Source: Actinopolyspora alba (GTDB taxonomy: Bacteria > Actinomycetota > Actinomycetes > Mycobacteriales > Pseudonocardiaceae). Taken from it: 64,000 nt of DNA. Under the pieces are notes generated by a model. That model did no database searches. It was not told where the DNA came from and saw only the letters and a list, made by a program, of their open reading frames with translations. The stretch spans positions 124,001 through 188,000 of the forward strand of contig NZ_FOMZ01000008.1 in NCBI RefSeq assembly GCF_900112765.1, written 5' to 3'. A program made the translations under genes and the position numbers. Below are positions 26,538-34,144 of this stretch, one piece after another. Position 1 is the first letter of the stretch, and each line of letters opens with the position of its first letter.

Positions 26538-27375
26538 GTCCTTCCACCGCCTTCGGTCGGGCGACGAGGATCACCAGCAGGGCGATGACCACCAGCAGCA
26601 GCGACATCGCCACGGCAGCCTCCACGTCGGCCTGCGCTTCGGTGTAGATGGCCAGCGGCAGCGTCCGGGTGGTGCCGCGCAGGCTTCCCGCGAAGGTGAT
26701 GGTGGCCCCGAACTCGCCGAGCGCGCGTGCGAAGGTCAGCACCAGGCCGGATCCCAGCGGGGGAAGCAGCATGGGCAGTGTGACGCGCCGGAAGGTCAGC
26801 CACGGCCCCGCCCCCAGGGTGGCCGAGACCCGCTCGTACTCGGTTCCCGCCGCGCGCAGCGCTCCTTCCAGGCTCACCACCAGGAACGGCATGGCGACGA
26901 AGGTCTGCGCCAGCACCACGGCGGTGGTGGTGTACGGCAGGGTCAGTCCGAACCAGTCGCGCAGCGGTCCGCCGAGGGAGCCGGTGCGGCCCAGCAGGTA
27001 GAGCAGTGCCAGCCCGCCGACCACCGGGGGCAGCACCAGTGGCAGCAGCACGCAACCGCGCACGAACCGCAGCCCGGGAAAGCGGGAACGCGCCAGCACC
27101 ACGGCCAGTGGTCCGCCGAGCAGCAGCGCCAGCACGGTCGCTGCCAGTGCGGTCCGCACCGACAGCTCCAGCGCGGTCAGCGCGGTCGGGCTGGTGAGCA
27201 GCGCGGGCAACCGCCCGGGGTCGATGCGGGCGAACAGCCCGAGCACCGGCAGCACGATCAGCGCCAGCGCCAGCAGGGCGGGAAGCCGCAGCGGCAGGGG
27301 TACCCCCACCGCTCGCTCCCCGGCACGTGCGCGCCGACCGGGGAGGCGGATGCGTCGTGGCCCCGATTCGCTCAC
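26530..27375 (-). CDS. modB: Molybdate ABC transporter permease
   Basis: A membrane permease of 281 residues with about six transmembrane helices. The EAA loop is recognisable at EYERVSATLGAGPWLTFRRVTLPMLLPPLGSGLVLTFARALGEFGATITFAGS, where it contacts ModC. The GTG start overlaps the modA stop as GTGA, so translation is coupled. The order modA-modB-modC is the standard one. Confidence 0.9.
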   Translation of the reverse strand: MSESGPRRIRLPGRRARAGERAVGVPLPLRLPALLALALIVLPVLGLFARIDPGRLPALLTSPTALTALELSVRTALAATVLALLLGGPLAVVLARSRFPGLRFVRGCVLLPLVLPPVVGGLALLYLLGRTGSLGGPLRDWFGLTLPYTTTAVVLAQTFVAMPFLVVSLEGALRAAGTEYERVSATLGAGPWLTFRRVTLPMLLPPLGSGLVLTFARALGEFGATITFAGSLRGTTRTLPLAIYTEAQADVEAAVAMSLLLVVIALLVILVARPKAVEGRA

Positions 27376-28136
27376 GGCGCACCGAAGCCGTACTCGCCGA
27401 GGATCCGCTGTCCCCGCTCACCGCGCACGAATTCGACGAACCGACCGGCGAGTTCCGGGTGCTCCGCCGCGGCCAGGCGGGCGATGGGGTACTCGTTGAT
27501 CACCTCGTCGGAGGTCGGGAAGTCGATCGCCTCGACCTCGTCACCGGCGGAACCGGCGTCGGTGACGTAGACGAGTCCGGCGTCGGCCTCGCCCGCGACG
27601 ACCTTGTGCAGCACGTCCTTGACGTCGCTCTCCTCGCTGACCGGGTTTAGCCGCACGCCGGAGGCGGACTCGACCCGTTCGGTGGCCGAACCGCACGGCA
27701 CCCGCGGAGCGCAGACGACGAGCGAGGTGTCGGGGTCGGTGAGGTCGGCGAGCGACTCGACCCCCGCCGGATTGCCCGGTGGGACCACTATGGTCAGTTG
27801 GTTGGTGGCGAAGGTCTGGGGTTCACCCGCGAGCGCGTCGGCCCGGCGGACCTTGGCCATCATGTCGGTGTTCGCGGAGGCGAACACGTCACCGCCGCTG
27901 CCCTGCCTGATCTGCTCCGCCAGCAGCGAGGAGCCCTGGAAGTTGAACCGGATGTCGACGTCGGGTTCGCGCTTCGAGAACTCGTCGCCGATATCGCGGA
28001 AGGGTTCGGTCAGTGAGGCCGCTGCCAGTACCGTCAGGGTGTTCCGATCACTCGACGCGGCACCACAGCCGCTGAGCAGGGACAGCAGGACCACCAGCAC
28101 CGCCGTCGGAGCCGTGCCGCGAGGTGTGCGGTTCAT
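27372..28136 (-). CDS. modA: Molybdate-binding lipoprotein
   Basis: The periplasmic-type binding protein of the importer, 254 residues. The N-terminus (VLVVLLSLLSGCG) is a lipoprotein signal with lipobox LLSGC. The mature part has LTVLAAASLTEPFRDIGDEF, FNFQGSSLLAEQIRQG and DVFASANTDMM, the anion-binding segments of ModA. The ATG at 28136 follows GGAGGTGGGCG and overlaps the stop of the upstream regulator gene. Confidence 0.92.
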   Translation of the reverse strand: MNRTPRGTAPTAVLVVLLSLLSGCGAASSDRNTLTVLAAASLTEPFRDIGDEFSKREPDVDIRFNFQGSSLLAEQIRQGSGGDVFASANTDMMAKVRRADALAGEPQTFATNQLTIVVPPGNPAGVESLADLTDPDTSLVVCAPRVPCGSATERVESASGVRLNPVSEESDVKDVLHKVVAGEADAGLVYVTDAGSAGDEVEAIDFPTSDEVINEYPIARLAAAEHPELAGRFVEFVRGERGQRILGEYGFGAP

Positions 28137-28537
28137 CGCCCACCTCCAGGGGTCTCGATTACCACGGCGGTGGACTTGACCACGGCCACCGCCAGCACTC
28201 CCGGGCGGAGCCCGAGGTCGGTCACCGCTTCGGTGCTCAACAGCGAAACCACCCGCTGGGACCCGCACTGGAGTTCGACCTGCGACATGACGGTGTCCGA
28301 GGTGACCTCGGTGACCAGCCCGACGAAGCGGTTGCGCGCGGAGCGCTCGATGCCGGAGGGGTCACGGGCGGCTCTGGCTCTGGCGCGGGCGAATTCGGCC
28401 AACGCCGAGCCCTCGACCACCAGGCGACCGGAACCGTCCGACTCGGCGGGCAGTTGCTGCGCGTCCACCCAACGTCGAACGGTGTCGTCGCTGACGCCGA
28501 GCAGTTCCGCTGCTTCGGAAACACGATATTGCGGCAC
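28133..28537 (-). CDS. HTH-Mop molybdate-responsive regulator or binding protein
   Basis: A protein of 134 residues with a MerR/excisionase-type helix-turn-helix (YRVSEAAELLGVSDDTVRRWVDAQQLP) followed by a single Mop/TOBE domain (RNRFVGLVTEVTSDTVMSQVELQCGSQRVVSLLSTEAVTDLGLRPGVLAVAVVKSTAVVIE) that binds molybdate or tungstate. It is the first gene of the mod operon and overlaps modA by ATGA, so it probably senses molybdate and controls the operon in place of a classical ModE. Control itself is inferred. Confidence 0.8.
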   Translation of the reverse strand: MPQYRVSEAAELLGVSDDTVRRWVDAQQLPAESDGSGRLVVEGSALAEFARARARAARDPSGIERSARNRFVGLVTEVTSDTVMSQVELQCGSQRVVSLLSTEAVTDLGLRPGVLAVAVVKSTAVVIETPGGGR

Positions 28538-28722
28538 GAAAAACAGGTTAAACTCGCGAATGCGGTTCGATCCAGGGCTTTTGTTCCGCTTTCACGGACT
28601 GAAGAAGTTTTCGTGTTTTTCTCCGAACCCCGCGCGGTCTAGGCCTTACCGATTGAGCGCACCGGCACAAAACCGTTTCGCGCGATCGAATTCGCCCCGA
28701 CCTGGCGGTTACGCTGAGCGGT

Positions 28723-29781
28723 GTGACTTCCGTGGACCTGGGCATCCCGGTCGCCCGCCGGACGATCGACACGTCGGCGCGTCCGGATACGCCGTACCTG
28801 GTCGACCGCTTCGGACGGATCGCGACCGACCTGCGGGTGTCCCTGATAGACAAGTGCAATCTGCGCTGCACCTACTGCATGCCCGCCGAGGGTTTGCCGT
28901 GGATGAAGCGCTCCGAGATGCTCGACACCGGGGAGATGATCCGGCTCATCGAGCTCGCGGTACGCGAACTCGGGGTGACCAACGTCCGCTTCACCGGTGG
29001 TGAACCGCTGCTGCGGCAGGACCTGGTGGACATCATCACCGCCACCAGCGAGTTGCCGCGGGCTCCCAAGACCTCACTGACCACCAACGGCATCAACCTC
29101 GGCAGGTTCGCCGACCAGCTGGCCACGGCGGGGCTCGACCGAGTGAACATCTCGCTGGACACCCTGGATCGGGAAACGTTCCACCGGCTGACGCGCCGGG
29201 ACCGGTTCGACGACGTGCTGGACGGACTGCGTGCGGCCAAGGAGTCCGGACTGGAACCGGTGAAGGTCAACGCCGTACTGCTGCGGAACACCAACGATCA
29301 CGAGGCCTGCGATCTGCTGCGGTTCTGCCTGGAGCGGGGCTACCAGCTGCGGTTCATCGAACAGATGCCGCTGGACCCGCAACACGGCTGGGACCGCGAG
29401 GAGATGATCACCGCGGACGAGATCCTGCGGATGCTGGGTGAGGAGTTCACCCTCACCCCGTACAGCGCCGAACGAGGTTCGGCCCCGGCCGAACGCTGGC
29501 TCGTCGACGGTGGTCCCGCGACGGTCGGAGTGATCGGCTCGGTCACCAGGCCGTTCTGCGCCACGTGCGACCGCACCAGGCTGACGGCCGACGGACAGCT
29601 GCGCTCCTGCCTGTTCTCGCAGACCGAGACCAACCTGCGCGAACCGATGCGGGAGGGCGCCGACAACGAGGAACTCGCCCGGCTGTGGCGGGAGACCATG
29701 TGGGCCAAGGCCGCGGGTCACGGCATGGACGAGGAGGGTTTCGCGCAGCCTTCCCGCCCGATGAGCTCGATCGGCGGCTAG
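28723..29781 (+). CDS. moaA: GTP 3',8-cyclase (MoaA)
   Basis: The radical-SAM enzyme that starts molybdenum cofactor synthesis by converting GTP to 3',8-cyclo-GTP; 352 residues. The SAM cluster motif is CNLRCTYCMPAEG, FTGGEPLLR binds SAM, and the C-terminal 4Fe-4S cysteines are FCATCDRTRLTADGQLRSCLF. The chain ends in the essential Gly-Gly. TACGCT lies 7 bases before GTG 28723, a leaderless promoter. It is divergent from the mod operon. Confidence 0.95.
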   Translation: MTSVDLGIPVARRTIDTSARPDTPYLVDRFGRIATDLRVSLIDKCNLRCTYCMPAEGLPWMKRSEMLDTGEMIRLIELAVRELGVTNVRFTGGEPLLRQDLVDIITATSELPRAPKTSLTTNGINLGRFADQLATAGLDRVNISLDTLDRETFHRLTRRDRFDDVLDGLRAAKESGLEPVKVNAVLLRNTNDHEACDLLRFCLERGYQLRFIEQMPLDPQHGWDREEMITADEILRMLGEEFTLTPYSAERGSAPAERWLVDGGPATVGVIGSVTRPFCATCDRTRLTADGQLRSCLFSQTETNLREPMREGADNEELARLWRETMWAKAAGHGMDEEGFAQPSRPMSSIGG

Positions 29782-29845
29782 AACTTCTCGAGGCGTTACT
29801 CGCTCGGTGGTTCGGCGGGCGCCGACCGGCGCGCGTCCGGACCTC

Positions 29846-29887
29846 CGAGCCGACACGGCATCCCGACGAGCCGACACGGCATCCCGA
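29846..29887. repeat. 21-bp tandem duplication upstream of moaD
   Basis: Two identical 21-bp units, 29846-29866 and 29867-29887, each containing CGAGCCGACACGGCATCCC. They lie between moaA and moaD, and the second ends 16 bp before the moaD start, next to its ribosome site AAAGGA. Confidence 0.8.
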
Positions 29888-29903
29888 AAGGACTCCTCGG
29901 CCG

Positions 29904-30254
29904 ATGATGGACGACCGGCAGGAATCACAGCTCGTCCCACCGGAGCCCGCGGAACCACCGCCGACGGGCTCCGCCGCCGCGACGACGGTCGCGGTGCGGG
30001 TGCGGTACTTCGCGGGCGCCCGCGCGGCGGCCGGGCTCGCGGAGGAGACGCTGCGGGTGAGCCCGAGCGCCGCTGACGTGCCGGTGTCCGCGGCCGACGT
30101 GGTCCGAGCCGTACTGGCAACGCACGAGGAACCGTTGGCCCGGGTGGTCGGAGCGTGCGGTTTCCTGCTCGACGGGGTCGCCGTGCGGGACGAGACCGTG
30201 TCGGTTCCGGACGGGGCCGAGTTCGACGTGCTGCCACCGTTCGCGGGCGGCTGA
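29904..30254 (+). CDS. moaD: MoaD, small subunit of molybdopterin synthase
   Basis: A ubiquitin-like sulphur carrier of 116 residues. The fold is VAVRVRYFAGARAAAGLAEETLRV, VVRAVLATHEEPLARVVGACGFLLDGVAV and DGAEFDVLPPFAGG; the terminal Gly-Gly is thiocarboxylated and donates sulphur to MoaE. It has a longer N-terminal Pro/Glu stretch (about 27 residues) than typical MoaD. It is presumably co-transcribed with moaA, 122 bp upstream. Its partner MoaE is encoded as a fusion at 33.1 kb. Confidence 0.88.
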   Translation: MMDDRQESQLVPPEPAEPPPTGSAAATTVAVRVRYFAGARAAAGLAEETLRVSPSAADVPVSAADVVRAVLATHEEPLARVVGACGFLLDGVAVRDETVSVPDGAEFDVLPPFAGG

Positions 30255-30754
30255 GCGGGTCCGCATCGCGATGCTCCGACCGACACCTCGGCTCTCCACC
30301 AGTCGCTGTCGACCACCGGCCGCGAGCCACCGGCCGGGAACCTCGGGCCGGGTACAACAGCGGCGAGGAACCGACACGCCGGAGACCATGCCTCGGCGTG
30401 TCTACCTAACTCTTTTGTGTGATTTCACCGGGATCTCACAGCCGCGTTTCCGGCGCCACATCTTCCGTATTCCACAACCGGGTGACGGATCACCCGATGA
30501 ACCGTTTTCGACCGCGCTTCGCGACCATCGAATAGCTAAGAGTGGTAGAACCGTCCGTCGCGCAACTTCCTTCCACACGACAGCAAAAAATGACGGAGCG
30601 GACCTACCACACTGGATCTGTGCAATCGAAACCGGGTCCGCAAAGGTGACTCAGACCTCACCGCGAGTGATCGATATCGACTCGGAAACGGCTTGATAAC
30701 AACGCCGTGCGCTGCACAAATACCCCTGATCGAGTGACCCCGAAACCATGTTAC
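30255..30754. other. Gene-free, comparatively AT-rich region upstream of rpfA
   Basis: About 500 bp with clearly more A and T than the coding DNA around it. I see no conserved ORF. It probably holds the distal rpfA control region. Confidence 0.5.
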
Positions 30755-30770
30755 TGTGACTAGCGTCACA
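30755..30770. promoter_or_regulatory. CRP/GlxR-type site upstream of rpfA
   Basis: TGTGACTAGCGTCACA is a perfect TGTGA-N6-TCACA dyad. In M. tuberculosis the cAMP receptor protein is reported to control rpfA, and corynebacterial GlxR controls rpf genes, so the site fits known biology. It lies 245 bp before the rpfA start. Confidence 0.7.
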
Positions 30771-31014
30771 TTCCATTAAGTTTCCGTTCGCTTGCGCGAT
30801 TACGTACTGTTCCCATCGGTCGGCCCCGAACCGGCCGGAACAACGAGAAACCGGGAAGTCCGCAGCGCCGAGCTCTGCCCGGCGGGCTTCCTACCCCCGA
30901 GCGAAACGAAACCGGGCAGGGACGGGAAACCGCTGGAGTCCCCCGAAACTCCACGGAATCCGGGTTCCCTTCGGAGCCGTCGGAACTCCCGCAGGCGCGG
31001 CAGGAGAGAGGGAC
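30771..31014 (+). promoter_or_regulatory. Long rpfA promoter/leader region
   Basis: About 240 bp between the CRP-like site and rpfA, with several GC hairpin candidates (for example CCGAACCGGCCGG and the GAGTCCCCCGAAACTCC stem). In other actinobacteria rpf leaders often hold a c-di-AMP (ydaO) riboswitch. I could not find the conserved ydaO 3' core (CCGAAUCCGUCAGCUAACC) here, so a riboswitch is only a possibility. Confidence 0.35.
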
Positions 31015-31698
31015 ATGGCTCGTTACAAGGGCAAGCACCGTAAGTCGTCGAATTTCACTCGCAACGCCGCCAGGGTGGCCGTCGCGGGTGCTGTGGTGGC
31101 CACGCCGCTCGCGGTCGCCGCTCCGGCCAGTGCCGCGGACTGGGACGAGCTCGCCCAGTGCGAGTCCAGCGGGGACTGGCACATCAACACCGGCAACGGT
31201 TTCTACGGCGGCCTGCAGTTCACCCCTTCGACGTGGTCGGCCTTCGGCGGTGACCAGTACGCCCCGAACGCCCACCAGGCCAGCCGTGCCGAGCAGATCG
31301 CCATCGCCAAGAAGGTACTGGCCCAGCAGGGTCCCGGTGCCTGGCCGGGCTGCACCGCCAAGACCAACTGGGTCAGCGGCAGCACCGAGAGCGCGGGCAC
31401 CGTCTCCGAGGACTCCGCCGCCCAGGAGCAGGCAGCCGCGCCGCAGGAACCCGCCCCGAAGCAGGACCCCGCCCCGGAGCAGGAGCAGCCCGCCGAGACC
31501 GAGTCGGACTCCGGGCAGCAGTCCCAGCAGTCCACGGTGCGCTCGAACGGCGCCGACTACACCGTCCGCTCCGGCGACACGCTGAGCGAGATCGGTCAGC
31601 GGTTCGGCGTGCACTACCAGGACATCTACGAGCGCAACAGCGACATCCTGGAGAGCGCCGACCTGATCTTCCCGGGTCAGCAGCTCGACATCCGCTGA
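31015..31698 (+). CDS. rpfA: Resuscitation-promoting factor with LysM domain
   Basis: A secreted muralytic enzyme of 227 residues that cleaves peptidoglycan and promotes regrowth of dormant cells. A Sec signal with cleavage near ASA-AD is followed by the Rpf lysozyme-like domain (WDELAQCESSGDWHINTGNGFYGGLQFTPSTWSAFGG; catalytic Glu in CESSG; GPGAWPGC closes the disulphide). A Pro/Glu/Gln linker leads to a LysM domain (YTVRSGDTLSEIGQRFGVHYQDIYERN, then LIFPGQQLDIR). The ATG at 31015 follows GGAGAGAGG. Its place beside moa genes matches mycobacterial Rv0867c. Confidence 0.95.
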   Translation: MARYKGKHRKSSNFTRNAARVAVAGAVVATPLAVAAPASAADWDELAQCESSGDWHINTGNGFYGGLQFTPSTWSAFGGDQYAPNAHQASRAEQIAIAKKVLAQQGPGAWPGCTAKTNWVSGSTESAGTVSEDSAAQEQAAAPQEPAPKQDPAPEQEQPAETESDSGQQSQQSTVRSNGADYTVRSGDTLSEIGQRFGVHYQDIYERNSDILESADLIFPGQQLDIR

Positions 31699-31831
31699 TG
31701 ACGCGCTAACCGAAACACGGCCGAGCTCCATCGCGGAGCCCGGCGCCCGGACGCGAACCGGTTCTCGGGATCGAGGGAGCGAGCACCGGCCCGGCGCCTA
31801 GCCGGGGACGCGGAAACCGGGCCCCAGAGCT

Positions 31832-31868
31832 CGGGGCCTCGCCGCCTTCCCCCAGCGGCGGGGCCCCG
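31832..31868 (+). terminator. Terminator after rpfA
   Basis: CGGGGCCTCGCCGC pairs with GCGGCGGGGCCCCG across a 9-base loop, followed by TTCTTGT. Confidence 0.65.
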
Positions 31869-31981
31869 TTCTTGTCCGCCGCACGATTTCGCAAGGGATC
31901 GGGGCTTCGGGCGCGGCTGGACACCGTTCGGCCACGGCACCAGAATGGATCACGGTTTCGGCCCCGATCGAAGGGAGCGCG

Positions 31982-32554
31982 GTGCTCGAAGCCGTGCTCC
32001 GAACCGTGGTGTCACCCGCTTCGGTGGCGGTGTTCGTGGTACTGGCGCTGCTGGGGGCCGCGCTGCACGGCAGGCTGGCACGAGCCGCCGGAACGCGAAA
32101 GATCCCGACCCTGGCCGCGACGACGGCACTGGCCGCCGGAACGGCGGTGACGCTCACCCCGCAGAGCGGACCGGAGTTCGGGCTGTCCACGCGCCGGATC
32201 TTCGCCTGCCCACTCGGTTGGCCCGACAGCTCGGGACTGTTGGATCTGCCCACGCCGACCCAGAGCTCGTTGAACTCGCTGGTGCTGCTGCCGTTCGGGG
32301 TTTGCGCCGGGCTGGCCGTGCGGAACTGGCTGCAAACGACCGCTGTCGCGGCGGTGATACTGCTGTTGCCCGCCCTGGTGGAGGCCACTCAGGGATTCAC
32401 GTTGTTCGTTCGGCACTGCAGCACGCAGGACTGGCTCGACAACGTCAGCGGCGGACTGCTGGGGCTGGCACTGGTGCTGCTCGTGCGAGGGATCACGGTC
32501 GTGTTCACCGGCGCACGACACCACGACGGTTCGAGCGCCGAACAACGACGATGA
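31982..32554 (+). CDS. VanZ-like membrane protein
   Basis: A protein of 190 residues with about five transmembrane helices. The family signature is recognisable in SSLNSLVLLPFGVCAGLAVRN, then LLPALVEATQGFTLFVRHCSTQDWLDNVSGGLLGLAL, matching the E-x-x-Q and D-x-x-x-N-x-x-G pattern of VanZ. VanZ confers low-level teicoplanin resistance in enterococci, but most homologues have no known role. The GTG at 31982 follows GGGAG. Confidence 0.75.
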   Translation: MLEAVLRTVVSPASVAVFVVLALLGAALHGRLARAAGTRKIPTLAATTALAAGTAVTLTPQSGPEFGLSTRRIFACPLGWPDSSGLLDLPTPTQSSLNSLVLLPFGVCAGLAVRNWLQTTAVAAVILLLPALVEATQGFTLFVRHCSTQDWLDNVSGGLLGLALVLLVRGITVVFTGARHHDGSSAEQRR

Positions 32555-32586
32555 GCCTCGCCGGAGCCGCGGCACCACCACCTGGG

Positions 32587-32612
32587 TGTCAATTTCTCGA
32601 GAAATCGCCGCG
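32587..32612. repeat. Repeat R1, copy G
   Basis: The core ATTTCTCGAGAAAT (32592-32605) is a perfect 14-bp palindrome, 33 bp after the VanZ-like gene. Confidence 0.7.
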
Positions 32613-32625
32613 CCGCTGCGCCGGG

Positions 32626-32690
32626 GACCCCGGTGCGTGAGTCGGATGCATCGCGAGGCCGGGCCGCTCGCCGCGTAGGTCGCTACTCAC
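32626..32690. repeat. Repeat R3, copy 2 (5' half)
   Basis: CCGGTGCGTGAGTCGGATGC through GTAGGTCGCTACTCA matches copies 1 and 3, then diverges at CCAACCGACTG. Confidence 0.7.
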
Positions 32691-32769
32691 CAACCGACTG
32701 ATGTCCTTTTCGGCGTGGCAACGCCGAACCACCACGCACGCAGCCCACACCGCCGCGGGTTCTCGCGTG

Positions 32770-32870
32770 CGGCTCTCGCGAGGAAGGCCCGACGTTGTGT
32801 AGGTCGCTACCCGATGTCGGGCCTCCCCGCAGCGAGAGCCGTGCGCGAGGTTCCGCCACCTCACCTCGGG
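32770..32870. repeat. Repeat R2, inverted pair
   Basis: The left arm CGGCTCTCGC (32770-32779) plus AGGCCCGAC (32785-32793) is complementary to GTCGGGCCT (32816-32824) plus GCGAGAGCCG (32832-32841), a hairpin of about 72 bp. The right half continues through GAGGTTCCGCCACC, so it is a full R2 copy in inverted orientation relative to 10090-10178. Confidence 0.7.
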
Positions 32871-32871
32871 G

Positions 32872-32900
32872 CGGCGTCGATTTCTCGCGAAATCTCCACC
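32872..32900. repeat. Repeat R1, copy H
   Basis: CGTCGATTTCTCGCGAAATC followed by TCCACC, then GACCGCCGTGGGGACGCGAC, the same right flank as copy C and, inverted, copy D. Confidence 0.75.
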
Positions 32901-32948
32901 CCGAAGACCGCCGTGGGGACGCGACCATACGGCGTGAGCAGCGCGCAT

Positions 32949-33081
32949 GTCCCCGGTGCGTGAGTCGGATGCATTGCAAGGCCGGGCCGCTCGCCGCGTA
33001 GGTCGCTACTCAAGAGCCGGCCCAACACTCCCAAGGCGCCGACTCACGTGCCGGCTAAGCAACCACCTGATCAAGGCATCC
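32949..33081. repeat. Repeat R3, copy 3 (full length)
   Basis: Matches 7331-7463 throughout, with substitutions. CGTGAGTCGG near the left end and CCGACTCACG near the right are exact inverted repeats of 10 bp except for one position. It ends about 10 bp before the Mog-MoaE stop codon. Confidence 0.75.
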
Positions 33082-33090
33082 TGACACTTT

Positions 33091-34077
33091 CTAAGGGCAG
33101 TTGACCCACTCTTCCTGCCCGTCGTCGAAGACCTGGCGCTTCCACACCGGAAGCCGCCGCTTCACCTCGTCCACCAGCTCCGCACAGGCGTCGAAGCCCT
33201 GCTTGCGGTGTTCGGCCGAGACCGCGCAGCCCAGCGCCACGTCACCGATCCCCAACATCCCGGTGCGGTGCTGCACCGCGAGCGCGCGCACCCCCTCCGA
33301 GCGGGAGAGCACATCGGCCGCCACCTCCGAGATCACCTCCTCGGCCGAGGGATGACCGGTGTACTCCAACTCCTGGACCCCGCGACCACCGTCGTGGTCG
33401 CGGACGGCACCCGCGAACGTGACCACGGCACCCGCCGCGCGATGCTCCACCCGCTCGGCGAGCCGGGACACGTCGATGCTCTCCTCGGTCATTCCGGCGA
33501 TCACGACTCCGGCCTCCCCGAAGCTGGCCACCGAGTCCGCCGTCGCGGGCTCGGCCGTGCCGCTCCCCGCGGTCGCGGTGGGAGACAACTCCGGGCCGCG
33601 GTGATGATCACCACCGCGCAACTGCTCCAAGGCGTGCTCCAGCACGCCGTCCAGCACCTCGAGACCGTCCCGCACTCCCCCACGCGATCCGGGAAGGTTG
33701 ACGACGAGCGTGCTGCCCGCGACACCGGCCAGCCCGCGCGAGAGGATCGCGGTGGGAACCTCGGGCAACCCGGCCTCGCGCAGGGCGTCCGCCAAGCCCG
33801 GCACGGGGAAGTCCAGCACCCGCGCGGTCATCTCGGGAGTCCGATCGGTGGGGCTGATGCCGGTACCGCCGGTGGTCAGCACGACCTCCACCTCCTCGGA
33901 GACGGCCGAGCGCAACGCTTCCCCCACCGGCTCGCCGTCGCCGACGACCTCGGCGTCGGGCACCCGGAAACCGCGCTGTCGCAGCCAGTCCACGATCACG
34001 GGACCGGTGCGGTCCTCGTAGACTCCCCGCGCCGCGCGGTTGGAGGCGGCGATCACCCGGGCGCTTCGTTGGGTCAT
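33091..34077 (-). CDS. Mog/MoaB-MoaE fusion protein
   Basis: A protein of 328 residues joining two molybdopterin enzymes. Residues 1-150 are a MoCF domain (ARVIAASNRAARGVYEDRTGP, LTTGGTGISPTDRTPEMTARV, LPGSRGGVRDGLEVLDGVLEHALEQL), the molybdopterin adenylyltransferase type. Residues 190-328 are MoaE, large subunit of molybdopterin synthase (AGAVVTFAGAVRDHDGGRGVQELEYTGHPSAEEV, HRTGMLGIGDVALGCAVSAEHRKQGFDACAELVDEVKRRLPVWKRQVFDDGQEEWV). Mycobacteria encode these as separate neighbours (Rv0865 and Rv0866). The ATG at 34077 has GGGGAG about 6 bases upstream; a GTG at 34137 is possible. Confidence 0.88.
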   Translation of the reverse strand: MTQRSARVIAASNRAARGVYEDRTGPVIVDWLRQRGFRVPDAEVVGDGEPVGEALRSAVSEEVEVVLTTGGTGISPTDRTPEMTARVLDFPVPGLADALREAGLPEVPTAILSRGLAGVAGSTLVVNLPGSRGGVRDGLEVLDGVLEHALEQLRGGDHHRGPELSPTATAGSGTAEPATADSVASFGEAGVVIAGMTEESIDVSRLAERVEHRAAGAVVTFAGAVRDHDGGRGVQELEYTGHPSAEEVISEVAADVLSRSEGVRALAVQHRTGMLGIGDVALGCAVSAEHRKQGFDACAELVDEVKRRLPVWKRQVFDDGQEEWVNCP

Positions 34078-34144
34078 GCTGTTCTCCCCTGCTGCCTGCC
34101 GCTCTGCCGAGTATTCGACCTCGGTGCCCATTTCCACGCCGTGC

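Noticed and set aside
28538-28722. Moco riboswitch or ModE box between modR and moaA
   Set aside because: No recognisable Moco-RNA core and no clear ModE palindrome could be seen in this gap.
30771-31014. c-di-AMP (ydaO) riboswitch upstream of rpfA
   Set aside because: Expected from other actinobacteria, but the conserved 3' core and the GGUAGGG-type segment are not visible, so I list only a long leader.
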